30,048 nucleotides of DNA. It comes from Geminocystis sp050753365. Lineage in GTDB: Bacteria > Cyanobacteriota > Cyanobacteriia > Cyanobacteriales > Cyanobacteriaceae. Location: positions 1 through 30,048 of the forward strand of contig NZ_JBLZFY010000050.1 of assembly GCF_050753365.1 (NCBI RefSeq), written 5' to 3'. The position numbers and the translations under genes are program-made. The stretch's first letter is position 1. The number at the start of each line of letters is the position of its first letter. A model generated the notes under the pieces. The model was given only the letters and a program-made list of their open reading frames with translations, had not been told where the DNA came from and did not search any database. Below, piece by piece: positions 8,874 to 16,574 of this stretch.

Positions 8874-9470
8874 ATGACTAATCTTTTAACCTTTGATTTA
8901 GCAAAAATTCGCCTTGGTGAGATTAAAGATTTACAAGGAGTAAATTTGAACGGGTGTAATCTTTCAGGGGGAAATTTAGCAAGGGTAAATTTTTCTAGTA
9001 GCTCATTAATGGGAGTAAATCTTACAGGTGCTAATTTACAGGGTGCTATTTTACGTTGTAATCTCAGGGGTGCAGACTTAACAGGAGCAGATTTACGGGG
9101 TGCAGATTTGCGGGGTGCAGATTTGCGGGGTGCTATTTTATTGTCGGCACAAGTGCAGGATATTAGTTTAGCAGGGGCATTTTTGGGAGGAGCGATTTTA
9201 ACTAATTTGGATTTGTCTAACGCTGATTTACGAGGTACTGATTTACGAGGTACAAATTTAGTCGGGGCTTGTTTACAAAATACCGATCTGAGCAATACTA
9301 ATTTAAGTGGTGCTGATTTGTCGGGGGCGGATATGGAGGAGGCTAATTTAATGGGTGCAGTGCTTCATGGTACTAATTTATCAGGGGCGAATCTTCTTTG
9401 TGCTTCGATCGAACCAAATGCCCTAGACTATTGTTTAAAAGAAGGAATTTGTTTTGAGGGTATATATTAA
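8874..9470 (+). CDS. Pentapeptide-repeat protein
   Basis: The 198-residue protein is made mostly of A(D/N)LxG pentapeptides from about residue 20 to 180, for example GADLTGADLRGADLRGADLRG. These are predicted to form a right-handed quadrilateral beta-helix. There is no signal peptide and no membrane helix, so it is probably cytosolic. The non-repeat N-terminus (MTNLLTFDLAKIRLGEI) and C-terminus (EPNALDYCLKEGICFEGIY) cap the solenoid. An irregular stretch near residues 84-100 (LLSAQVQDISL) breaks the regular pattern. Neighbouring copies of the same 15-bp unit at about 9090-9130 point to repeat expansion by slippage. Cyanobacteria carry many such genes of unknown function; nothing here points to a gyrase-protecting Qnr type. 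The ATG at 8874 is the only reasonable start. Confidence 0.92.
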   Translation: MTNLLTFDLAKIRLGEIKDLQGVNLNGCNLSGGNLARVNFSSSSLMGVNLTGANLQGAILRCNLRGADLTGADLRGADLRGADLRGAILLSAQVQDISLAGAFLGGAILTNLDLSNADLRGTDLRGTNLVGACLQNTDLSNTNLSGADLSGADMEEANLMGAVLHGTNLSGANLLCASIEPNALDYCLKEGICFEGIY

Positions 9471-9489
9471 GCTAAAACGCATTTAACTT
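9471..9489. repeat. 19-bp dispersed repeat, copy A
   Basis: GCTAAAACGCATTTAACTT lies directly after the pentapeptide gene. Its reverse complement recurs at 18952-18970 with one mismatch. Each copy is followed or preceded by a CTCGAAAAG segment and by heptamer-rich DNA. Confidence 0.55.
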
Positions 9490-9515
9490 ACATAATTCTC
9501 GAAAAGTTAATTATT

Positions 9516-9561
9516 CCCTTTTCCCTTTTCCCTTTTCCCTTTTCCCTTTTCCCTTTTCCCT
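9516..9561. repeat. Heptanucleotide tandem array (CCCTTTT)n
   Basis: Six perfect copies of CCCTTTT plus CCCT lie between the pentapeptide gene and hemB. The same unit in the opposite orientation (GGGAAAA) forms shorter runs at 18883-18894 and 24434-24452. Confidence 0.94.
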
Positions 9562-9639
9562 AACCACATCACAAACTAGCTTATTAATGGCAAATGCTTT
9601 TGATGTAACGAAATATTGCTAAGAATTAGAGAGAGGGGT

Positions 9640-9647
9640 GCGATCGC
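9640..9647. repeat. HIP1 octamer upstream of hemB
   Basis: An exact GCGATCGC lies 50 bp before the hemB start. It is the only intergenic exact HIP1 copy in the window; the other four are inside coding sequence. Confidence 0.8.
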
Positions 9648-9697
9648 CTTAAACTAAGGAAATGCCCATTATTTAATCAATTTATAATATATTAACT

Positions 9698-10690
9698 ATG
9701 TTTCCTATTAATCGTCCTCGCCGTTTGCGTCAAAATCCACAACTTAGACGCATGGTACAAGAAACCGTTTTAACCGCTAATGATTTAATTTATCCTTTAT
9801 TTGCAGTACCCGGTAGTTCGATCGCCAAAGAAGTAGTATCTATGCCGGGGGTATATCAATTATCTGTGGACAAAATTGTCGAAGAAGCCAAAGAAGTATA
9901 TGATTTGGGTATTCCAGCGATTATTTTATTCGGTATTCCCACAGACAAAGATAATGATGCTACGGGAGCGTGGCATGATTGTGGCATAGTTCAAAAAGCC
10001 GCCACCGCCGTCAAAGAAGCCGTACCAGATTTAGTTGTAATTGCCGATACCTGTCTTTGTGAATATACTCCTCACGGGCATTGTGGTTATTTGGAAGTAG
10101 GAGACTTAGCAGGGCGAGTATTAAACGATCCTACCTTAGAATTATTGAAAAAAACCGCCGTTTCTCAAGCAAAAGCAGGTGCTGATATTATCGCCCCTTC
10201 GGGGATGATGGATGGTTTTGTTACCTCTATTCGTCAAGCATTGGATGAGGCAGGTTTTGAAAATACTCCCATTCTTTCCTACGCCGCTAAATACGCTTCT
10301 GCTTATTATGGACCCTTTCGGGATGCAGCCGAATCAGCCCCTAGTCATGGCGATCGACGCACCTACCAAATGAACCCCGGCAATGCCTTAGAAGCCTTAA
10401 AAGAAGTAGAATTAGACATCGCTGAGGGTGCAGATATGTTGATGGTAAAACCTGCGTTATCTTATATGGACATTATTTGGCGTGTGAAGGAAATCACCAA
10501 TTTACCCGTAGCCGCTTATAACGTTTCGGGAGAATATTCCATGATTAAAGCCGCCGCATTAAATGGATGGATTGACGAGAAAAAAGTTACCCTTGAAACT
10601 TTAACCAGTTTTAAACGTGCTGGTGCGGATTTAATTTTAACCTACCACGCTAAAGATGCGGTGCGTTGGTTAAATGAAGTTACATTTTAA
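9698..10690 (+). CDS. hemB: Porphobilinogen synthase (5-aminolevulinate dehydratase)
   Basis: It condenses two 5-aminolevulinate molecules to porphobilinogen, the common tetrapyrrole step leading to chlorophyll, heme and phycobilins; cytosolic. The 330 residues match family length. Visible hallmarks are the DTCLCEYTPHGHCG segment with C119, C121 and C129 (metal-site cysteines of the zinc-type enzymes), K198 in SYAAKY, and the Schiff-base K251 in LMVKPALSY. The ATG at 9698 begins MFPINRPRRLR, the usual start of this family. A HIP1 site and a CCCTTTT array lie upstream, and a TATAAT-like sequence at 9683 is too close to the start to be a normal -10. The 3' end overlaps the convergent response regulator gene by 4 bp. 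Confidence 0.97.
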   Translation: MFPINRPRRLRQNPQLRRMVQETVLTANDLIYPLFAVPGSSIAKEVVSMPGVYQLSVDKIVEEAKEVYDLGIPAIILFGIPTDKDNDATGAWHDCGIVQKAATAVKEAVPDLVVIADTCLCEYTPHGHCGYLEVGDLAGRVLNDPTLELLKKTAVSQAKAGADIIAPSGMMDGFVTSIRQALDEAGFENTPILSYAAKYASAYYGPFRDAAESAPSHGDRRTYQMNPGNALEALKEVELDIAEGADMLMVKPALSYMDIIWRVKEITNLPVAAYNVSGEYSMIKAAALNGWIDEKKVTLETLTSFKRAGADLILTYHAKDAVRWLNEVTF

Positions 10691-11091
10691 CGATATTCAT
10701 TCATTATTTCTTCAATTAAATCACCTAAATTCATGGGGTTAAAAGGTTTGTAAATAACTCCCTTTGCCCCCATTTTTCTCCAGTTAAATTGTGTATCAGA
10801 TTGTGCCGTTAAAAAAATAACAGGAATTTTAGCAATTTTAGGGATGGAAAATAACTTTTTAATGGTTTCTTCGCCGTTATCTTCAGGCATTAAATAATCT
10901 AACAAAATTAAATCTAAATTATCCTCTTTTAATGCTATATTAAATCCTTCTATACCAGAATCAGCACTAATAATTGACCATTGATTGATCATTTCTAAAG
11001 ACATTTTTATTAATTGTTGTACTTCTTGACTATCATCAATAACTAAAACTCTGAAACTTTTTTGAGAATAATTTGTATTTTCCATAACCAT
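10687..11091 (-). CDS. Single-domain response regulator (REC only)
   Basis: This is a 134-residue receiver without an output domain. After a 12-residue leader it shows the acidic pair D19/D20 (VLVIDDS), phospho-acceptor D65 (LILLDYLMPEDNG), T95 in FLTA, and K115 in YKPF, so it should be phosphorylatable. It follows the multidomain regulator gene with only a 15-nt gap on the same strand, so the two probably form an operon. The start could be the ATG at 11091 or, two codons later, at 11085. As a stand-alone receiver next to an HPt-bearing regulator, it may shuttle or drain phosphoryl groups; that is inferred. Its stop codon overlaps the end of hemB on the other strand. Confidence 0.9.
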   Translation of the reverse strand: MVMENTNYSQKSFRVLVIDDSQEVQQLIKMSLEMINQWSIISADSGIEGFNIALKEDNLDLILLDYLMPEDNGEETIKKLFSIPKIAKIPVIFLTAQSDTQFNWRKMGAKGVIYKPFNPMNLGDLIEEIMNEYR

Positions 11092-11106
11092 AGTATCGTA
11101 ACAAAA

Positions 11107-13041
11107 TTAGGTAATCCCAAAGGATAAATCAACTCTTTTTAGATGAGTCATAATTCTAGGATACAATTCCAAATCAATTTTTGATTTACTGATAAAATCA
11201 TCAGCACCCGCCTCCACAAACTGAGTAATAATATGAGATTCTAAATTACCCGTTAAGAAAATAATCGGTATAGATTTTAATAATGAATCTTTTTTAATAA
11301 TTTTACATATATCTAATCCATTTAGTTTCGGCATTTGTAAATCGAGAATAATCAATTGTGGTTTAATTTTTTTAATTTCTTCTAAAAATATTTCACTATC
11401 AGAAATAATATGAATATTCACTGGTAATTGATTAATAATTAATTTTTCCTTTAAAACTTCTGTAAATCTAATATCATCATCAATGATTAAAATATCGTAA
11501 TTATAACTACTTTGAGATTCTTTCTGATTGTCTAACAAAACGCTTTTGATATTTTTCCATAAAATTTCTAAGGAATTATCTTTACTTAAAAACGCACTGA
11601 TGGGATATTTTGAACAATATAATCTATTATCTAAATTATCATTTTTACTATAAATTATTGTTTTGGTTATTTCCTCTTTTTCCTCTAATAAATTAAACAT
11701 TTTGATTAGTAAATTTGGATTTTTTTTCTTCCATTGGGTTTCTAAAATAACTACATGATAATCCTTTTCTTTTATATATTCTATCCCCCGATCGATCGAA
11801 TGAACAAACACAAAATTAACTTGAGGATTATCTATAAACATAATTAAATTATTAGCTAATTTAAGATCATCATCTATAACTAAGATTTCGATCTTATCAT
11901 CATTGAATATATTGAGATGTTTGTCATCATGATTTTCTTGATTAATAACTCTATCTTGTGAGAATAAATTATTCTGTAAATTATTTAACAAATTCATCAG
12001 AGTATGTTTAATATCTTGAGAATATAAATTATCTCGATTATCTTTGAAAATATTTTCGATTTTTTTAGCAATTTTACTAGCTTCCTCAAAACCGATACTT
12101 CCTAAAAAGCCGACAAAATTATGAGCAATGCGTATAGCTTTATCAATATCTAAATTATCATTTTTACCTTGTATATAGTCAGATAAATTTTGACAATCTT
12201 GTTTAATACTGTCTTGATTATCTAACCACATTTGTTCAATTAGTTGTTTTAACTTATCTTCTTTTGTTTCGATAATTTTTGTATCTGATTTATCTATATT
12301 TTTTTGATTATCAGCTTTTTTTCTCTTAACAGATTTCTGCTTATTTTCAGCCGTAAATAGTTTTTCTGATTTGGGTTTTAAACGATAACCCATGCCATAA
12401 ACTGTTTCAATAAAGTTTTTTTCTAAACCTTTTTCTTCTAATTTTTTTCTTAAAGATTTAATATGAGTTCTTAGTGTACTATCGGTTGGAGTTGTATCAA
12501 TATCCCAAAGTTTGCCTATAATAGATTCTGGACTAAATACTTTATTAGGAGTAGTTAAAAATATTTGTAAAATTTTAAATTCTGTAGGAGTTAAATTAAT
12601 TTGATCTTGATTATAAATAACTAATTTTTCTTCGGGCATCAAAATTAAATCATGCCACATTAAATTAGACGATTTTACTTTAGTTTCTCGTCTTAATAAT
12701 GCCTTTACTCTTACTAATAATTCTGCAAAATCAAAGGGTTTAATTAAGTAATCATCAGCGCCAGATTCAAAAGCTTTTATCTTATCATTTTGGTTATTTA
12801 GTGCAGTAATAAATAAAATCGCAATGTCAATTCCATTTCTTCTTAATTCTCGACAAATATCGATACCGTTTTTTTTCGGTAACATCATATCTAAAATTAA
12901 AATATCATAGGATTTTTCTTGGATTTTTTCGACGATATTAAATCCAGTACTAACAATATCCACTATTTCTGATTCTGGTAATAAATAATCGTAAATGAGT
13001 TGTCCTAAGCGTTGATCATCTTCAGCTAAAAGAATTTTCAT
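11107..13041 (-). CDS. Multidomain response regulator REC-wHTH-HPt-REC-REC
   Basis: The 644-residue protein joins DNA-binding output with phosphorelay parts. REC1 (1-118) has D51 (LILDMMLPKKNG) and K101. An OmpR/PhoB winged helix spans about 125-222, including TPTEFKIL and the YGMGYRLKP end. A Lys/Asn-rich linker leads to an HPt-like domain around H307 (IRIAHNFVGFLGSIGFEEA). REC2 (384-505) keeps the acidic cluster but has E434 (VVILETQW) where the phospho-acceptor Asp belongs, so it looks degenerate. REC3 (515-635) is complete, with D567 (LIILDLQMPKLNG) and K619. It is probably a transcription regulator receiving phosphate through HPt/REC3. It is divergent from the ETR1-like kinase operon across 87 bp, and a REC-only gene follows 15 nt downstream. 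Domains are certain; target genes are unknown. Confidence 0.93.
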   Translation of the reverse strand: MKILLAEDDQRLGQLIYDYLLPESEIVDIVSTGFNIVEKIQEKSYDILILDMMLPKKNGIDICRELRRNGIDIAILFITALNNQNDKIKAFESGADDYLIKPFDFAELLVRVKALLRRETKVKSSNLMWHDLILMPEEKLVIYNQDQINLTPTEFKILQIFLTTPNKVFSPESIIGKLWDIDTTPTDSTLRTHIKSLRKKLEEKGLEKNFIETVYGMGYRLKPKSEKLFTAENKQKSVKRKKADNQKNIDKSDTKIIETKEDKLKQLIEQMWLDNQDSIKQDCQNLSDYIQGKNDNLDIDKAIRIAHNFVGFLGSIGFEEASKIAKKIENIFKDNRDNLYSQDIKHTLMNLLNNLQNNLFSQDRVINQENHDDKHLNIFNDDKIEILVIDDDLKLANNLIMFIDNPQVNFVFVHSIDRGIEYIKEKDYHVVILETQWKKKNPNLLIKMFNLLEEKEEITKTIIYSKNDNLDNRLYCSKYPISAFLSKDNSLEILWKNIKSVLLDNQKESQSSYNYDILIIDDDIRFTEVLKEKLIINQLPVNIHIISDSEIFLEEIKKIKPQLIILDLQMPKLNGLDICKIIKKDSLLKSIPIIFLTGNLESHIITQFVEAGADDFISKSKIDLELYPRIMTHLKRVDLSFGIT

Positions 13042-13128
13042 AGTTTTATCATACTTTTAAATATCTTATGCTCAGTTTCATCGTGATTAAACTTATACTA
13101 GAAACAATCTTAAGATATAAAAAAATAA
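13042..13128. promoter_or_regulatory. Divergent promoter region of the two-component island
   Basis: Only 87 bp separate the divergent ATG codons at 13041 and 13129, so both promoters and any operator must lie here. TATACT at 13094-13099 could be a -10 for the plus-strand operon, but no good -35 is seen at proper spacing. The neighbouring wHTH regulator is a candidate to bind here. Confidence 0.4.
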
Positions 13129-14169
13129 ATGTTATTCTCCTTTATTAATATTTTTACTAACAATCATTATATACCCCATGGACACTGTTATCTATTGGAG
13201 TCTTCTTTGGTGTGGTTACACTTATTGTCAGATTTATTTATCAGTTTGGCTTATTTTTCGATTCCTTTAATGTTGATTTATTTTGTGCGTCAACGAGATG
13301 ATGTACCATTTACTTACATTTTTTTGCTATTTAGTTGTTTCATTCTTTTTTGTGGTTTAACCCATGTTATGGGGATTATTACTCTTTGGTATCCTGTCTA
13401 TTGGTTATCAGGAATTATCAAAGGTTTAACAGGATTAGTTTCAGTGTTAACGGCTTTTGAGTTATTCCCGATTATTCCTTTGGCTTTAGCTTTACCAACT
13501 CCAGAAAAGTTGAAGATTCTTAATCAAGAATTAGAGACTCGCATTCAAGAAAAACAAGTGGCACAATTAGAGTTAAAAACGTTAAATCAAGAATTAGAAG
13601 AAAGAGTACAAAAACGAACTTTGCAAATAAAAAAAATTAACGATCGACTCAAGTATAAAATGAAATTAGAGCAGTTAGTGACAGAAATCTCTAGTTTATT
13701 TATCAAAGTTTCCTCTGAAAATATAGATAATAATATAAAGCTATCTTTGCAAAAAATATTAAAAGTGCTTAATATTGATCAAGGTTATTTATTATTAATT
13801 AAATCTTTTAAAGACTTGAATGATAATCAATATTTTTGGGGAGAAAATACCCAACCTATTAATATTAATAATGAGTTACCTATATTATTAACTAACTTAG
13901 AAAAGTTAAAGATAGTTTATGTTAGTGATACAGATAATGAAAAAAAAAATAACCTATTAGATAATCTTTATATTAAACAAAATCAAATCAAATCAACTAT
14001 TGCTATCCCGTTAATTTATGAAAATTCGATGAAGGGTTTTTTACTATTTAATAGTATTAAAAAATATAAAAAATGGGAAAGAGTTAATCTAGTTTTTGTT
14101 AAATTAATTGCGACAATTTTTGTGAAAGCGCTGGAAACTTATGAAATGCAAAAAGAGTTAGAAAATTAG
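13129..14169 (+). CDS. ETR1-like ethylene-binding plus GAF sensory fragment
   Basis: The open part before the TAG encodes 346 residues. Three to four hydrophobic helices at about 21-120 match the ethylene-receptor membrane domain. With a constant offset of +10, the plant ETR1 residues D25, Y32, I35, P36, I62, C65 and H69 correspond to D35, Y42, I45, P46, I72, C75 and H79 (CGLTH). These include the copper-ligating Cys and His. A coiled coil (about 128-170) leads to a GAF domain (about 175-340). The GAF has no cysteine, so it is not a bilin-binding cyanobacteriochrome domain of the Synechocystis Slr1212 type. If translation stops here, the product is a membrane sensor without kinase. It is first in an operon with the two following two-component genes. 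Confidence 0.85.
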   Translation: MLFSFINIFTNNHYIPHGHCYLLESSLVWLHLLSDLFISLAYFSIPLMLIYFVRQRDDVPFTYIFLLFSCFILFCGLTHVMGIITLWYPVYWLSGIIKGLTGLVSVLTAFELFPIIPLALALPTPEKLKILNQELETRIQEKQVAQLELKTLNQELEERVQKRTLQIKKINDRLKYKMKLEQLVTEISSLFIKVSSENIDNNIKLSLQKILKVLNIDQGYLLLIKSFKDLNDNQYFWGENTQPININNELPILLTNLEKLKIVYVSDTDNEKKNNLLDNLYIKQNQIKSTIAIPLIYENSMKGFLLFNSIKKYKKWERVNLVFVKLIATIFVKALETYEMQKELEN

Positions 14170-14352
14170 AATAAAGAATTACAACGATCGAATAAAGAAT
14201 TAGCAGAATTTGCTTATGTAGCCTCCCATGATTTACAAGAACCATTAAGAACAATTAGCAGTTTTTCAGACTTATTAAAAGAGGAATATTACGACAAAAT
14301 AGATGAGGAAGGTCAACAATATTTATATTTTATCACTTCTGCGTCTAATCGC

Positions 14353-14859
14353 ATGAAACAATTAATCAAAGATTTATTAAGTTTGTCTCGCATACAAACA
14401 AGAGGACAAGAATTTTCTTTTGTTAATTCTAATGATATTATTAAAGATGTGCTAGATATTTTACAGATTTCGATCGAAGAAACGAAAGCGACAATTAACT
14501 ATCAAAAATTACCATTAATTATGGGAGATAAATTTCAACTCACTCAATTATGGCAAAATTTAATTTCTAATGCGATAAAATTTCATAGTGAAAAACCCCT
14601 AATAATTAATATAACCGTAGAAGATAAAATCAATCAATGGTTATTTGCGGTGGAGGATAATGGTATTGGTATTGCACCTGAATTTAAAGAAAGAATTTTT
14701 ATTATTTTTCAAAGGTTACATCGTCAAGAGCATTATGAAGGCACAGGTATTGGATTAGCCTTATGTCAAAAAATTATTAATCGTCATGGAGGAAAAATTT
14801 GGGTAGAATCAGACATTGGTAAAGGAGCAAAATTTTTGTTTACTATTCCCAAAACTTAA
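14353..14859 (+). CDS. Histidine kinase C-terminal fragment (ATPase part)
   Basis: This is the 168-residue frame from the first ATG after the TAG. It holds the second HisKA helix (MKQLIKDLLSLSRIQ) and a complete HATPase domain: N box LISNAIKFH, G1 DNGIGIAPE, an IFQRLHR segment and G2 GTGIGLALCQ. Residues coded from 14170, including the phospho-acceptor H367 of the full frame, lie upstream of this ATG. A product started here could bind ATP but could not autophosphorylate. I think it is the tail of the interrupted kinase and not an independent gene. There is no evident ribosome binding site before 14353. Confidence 0.5.
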   Translation: MKQLIKDLLSLSRIQTRGQEFSFVNSNDIIKDVLDILQISIEETKATINYQKLPLIMGDKFQLTQLWQNLISNAIKFHSEKPLIINITVEDKINQWLFAVEDNGIGIAPEFKERIFIIFQRLHRQEHYEGTGIGLALCQKIINRHGGKIWVESDIGKGAKFLFTIPKT

Positions 14860-14903
14860 TCTATAGTTATCGAGCTTTATCATTTTTTATAATTTAAAAA
14901 TAG

Positions 14904-15341
14904 ATGTTATTAAAACCCTTAGAAATTTTATTAGTTGAAGATTCTTGTACAGATATAATATTAATGAAAAAAATGCTTCAAAAAGTCAATCATGAAACTC
15001 ATCTTCATGTTGTCAAAGATGGGATTGAAGCTATGGATTTTTTGTCGAAAAAGGGGGAATTTAATAATAAACCTCGTCCTGATATAATTTTATTAGACTT
15101 AAATTTACCAAGAAAAAATGGCAAAGAAGTTTTAAAAGAAATCAAAGAAGATAATGATTTCAAAATAATTCCCGTGATTATTTTAACTACTTCTGATGAT
15201 GATAAAGATATATTAGAGTGTTATCAATCCCATGCTAGTTGTTATTTGACTAAACCTCTTGACTTACAAGATTTTGATAGATGTATTAATGCTATCAATA
15301 ATTTTTGGTTTCAGTTTGTTCGTTATCCATTGAATTATTAA
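14904..15341 (+). CDS. Rcp1-like single-domain response regulator
   Basis: The 145-residue receiver is of the cyanobacterial Rcp1 type, whose known members accept phosphate from phytochrome-like kinases. It has E12/D13 (LLVEDSCTD), phospho-acceptor D65 (DIILLDLNLPRKNG), T95/T96 (ILTTSDD) and K117 (LTKPLDL), with the aromatic FWFQFV tail typical of the subfamily. There is no output domain. It begins 45 nt after the kinase stop codon and ends 7 nt before the next gene, which marks an operon. The likely partner is the interrupted ETR1-like kinase. Because the receiver is intact, phosphate may now come from the REC-kinase downstream, or the kinase may still be made by read-through. Confidence 0.92.
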   Translation: MLLKPLEILLVEDSCTDIILMKKMLQKVNHETHLHVVKDGIEAMDFLSKKGEFNNKPRPDIILLDLNLPRKNGKEVLKEIKEDNDFKIIPVIILTTSDDDKDILECYQSHASCYLTKPLDLQDFDRCINAINNFWFQFVRYPLNY

Positions 15342-15348
15342 TTATATC

Positions 15349-16479
15349 ATGGTTAATTCTGCTTTAAACATTTTAAATATTCTTTTAGTTGAGGATAATT
15401 TTGCTGATTATATACTGTTAAAAAAACAGTTTCAAAAATTACAAAATATCTCGATCGAAATCACTCACGTCACCACTTGTCGGGAGGCAATTTCCTCTTT
15501 AGAAGAAACATTATTCGATGTAATTTTACTAGATTTATCATTACCAGATAGCCATAATTTAGACACCGTAAAAACTGTTTATCATTACAGTCAAGACATA
15601 CCTATTTTAGTGCTAACAGGTTTAGATGATGAAATAACAGCTATAGCTTCCGTAAGAGAAGGAGCGCAGGATTATTTAGTGAAAGGAGAAATAAACTTAG
15701 ATAATTTACAACGTTCAATACGCTATGCGATCGAAAGAAAACAAAGATTAAAAGAGATTAATATTTTAAACAAAAAACTCTCCTTATCCAATCAAGAATT
15801 AGAAAATTACGCTCATATAGTATCCCATGATTTAAAACAACCATTACAAACAATTTTAGCTAGTAGTCATTTAATTTTACATATAGAAAAAAACTTAGAA
15901 GAAAAATCGCAGAAATTACTTAATTTTATTCTGAGTTCGAGTCAGCAAATGAATAAATTAATCGATAGTCTTCTCTCTTATGCCCAAGTAAATCAAAAAA
16001 GTATAGAAAAAGAAATAGTGGATGTCGAACTAATTTTCAAGCAAATTTTTGATTCTTTAGATAAGCAAATTCAAGATTCTCAAGCAATGATTGAACTAAA
16101 AATAGATGAAAAAAATAAACCATTAAAAGTGTTATATAATGCCATTCATTTAAGTCAAATACTGCAAAATTTAATCAGTAATGCTATTAAGTATATACCG
16201 TTCGATCGAACTCCACAAATTAAAATAAATATTGAAAAAAAAGAAGATAATTGGTTATTTATGATCAAAGATAACGGTATCGGTATTAAAGCAGAAAATC
16301 ATCATAAAATTTTTCAAATGTTAGAAAGAGTGAATACTGAAAAAAAATATTCAGGCACAGGAATTGGTTTAGCAATTTGTCAAAAAATTATTGAAACTAA
16401 CGGCGGTAAAATCTGGGTAGAATCGTCTGAAAATATCGGCTCAACCTTTTATTTTACCATTCCCATATTTGATAGTTAA
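15349..16479 (+). CDS. REC-histidine kinase (receiver-controlled kinase)
   Basis: The 376-residue protein starts with a receiver (about 9-125) carrying E15/D16, phospho-acceptor D62 (VILLDLSLPDSHN) and K112. After a coiled-coil link comes HisKA with H160 (AHIVSHDLKQPLQT), then HATPase with N278 (LISNAIKY), G1 DNGIGI (298-303) and G2 GTGIG (336-340). No membrane segment or other sensor is present, so its activity is probably set by phosphorylation of its own receiver. This REC-HK layout is common in cyanobacterial phosphorelays beside Rcp1-like proteins. It is the third gene of the operon. Its last two codons and stop (GAT AGT TAA) run into a TAGTTGA heptamer array, so the C-terminal end may have been set by the repeat. 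Confidence 0.92.
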   Translation: MVNSALNILNILLVEDNFADYILLKKQFQKLQNISIEITHVTTCREAISSLEETLFDVILLDLSLPDSHNLDTVKTVYHYSQDIPILVLTGLDDEITAIASVREGAQDYLVKGEINLDNLQRSIRYAIERKQRLKEINILNKKLSLSNQELENYAHIVSHDLKQPLQTILASSHLILHIEKNLEEKSQKLLNFILSSSQQMNKLIDSLLSYAQVNQKSIEKEIVDVELIFKQIFDSLDKQIQDSQAMIELKIDEKNKPLKVLYNAIHLSQILQNLISNAIKYIPFDRTPQIKINIEKKEDNWLFMIKDNGIGIKAENHHKIFQMLERVNTEKKYSGTGIGLAICQKIIETNGGKIWVESSENIGSTFYFTIPIFDS

Positions 16480-16507
16480 TAGTTGATAGTGTATAGTTGA
16501 TAGTAAA
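16473..16507. repeat. Degenerate heptamer array (TAGTTGA-like)
   Basis: Five consecutive 7-bp units (TAGTTAA, TAGTTGA, TAGTGTA, TAGTTGA, TAGTAAA) begin inside the stop region of the preceding kinase gene. A second, different array starts 4 bp later. Confidence 0.8.
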
Positions 16508-16510
16508 TAA

Positions 16511-16552
16511 TTGTTAATTGTTAATTGTTAATTGTTAATTGTTAATTGTTAA
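16511..16552. repeat. Heptanucleotide tandem array (TTGTTAA)n
   Basis: Six perfect copies of TTGTTAA lie between the REC-kinase and thiE and end 22 bp before the thiE ATG. A TTG in the array (16539) is in frame with thiE and could be mistaken for a start. Confidence 0.94.
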
Positions 16553-16574
16553 TTCTTCATTCCTCATTCATTTC

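Larger units (their letters stand above)
13129..14859 (+). pseudogene. ETR1-like ethylene-binding histidine kinase interrupted by in-frame TAG
   Basis: Read through, this is one 576-codon frame with a single TAG at 14167-14169 (codon 347). There is no frame change: 14353 minus 13129 is 1224, a multiple of 3, and no other stop occurs. The order is ethylene-binding-like membrane domain (about 20-120), coiled coil, GAF, HisKA and HATPase. The sequence around the stop reads LEN-stop-NKELQRSNKEL, a normal coiled-coil link in which Lys, Gln or Glu would be expected (one base change from TAG). The phospho-acceptor histidine is H367 (SHDLQEPLR, codon at 14227), just behind the stop. No in-frame ATG, GTG or TTG lies between the stop and 14353, so re-initiation would miss the histidine. 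Either a recent nonsense mutation, suppression/read-through, or a sequencing error. Confidence 0.85.

Noticed and set aside
8843..9295. Minus-strand frame rich in KSAPRKSAP over the pentapeptide gene
   Set aside because: It is the reverse-strand shadow of the repetitive A(D/N)LxG codons and has no independent support.
10687..10690. 4-bp overlap of hemB and the response regulator as a regulatory device
   Set aside because: Convergent stop-codon overlaps of this type (TTAA) are common and need no special explanation.
13828..14140. Cyanobacteriochrome-type bilin-binding GAF in the ETR1-like kinase
   Set aside because: The GAF region has no cysteine for chromophore attachment.
16539..16574. TTG start extending thiE by 12 codons
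   Set aside because: The codons come from the TTGTTAA repeat array. The ATG at 16575 begins the conserved domain.
16480..16574. TPP riboswitch before thiE
   Set aside because: The gap is filled by heptamer arrays and lacks the conserved CUGAGA core.
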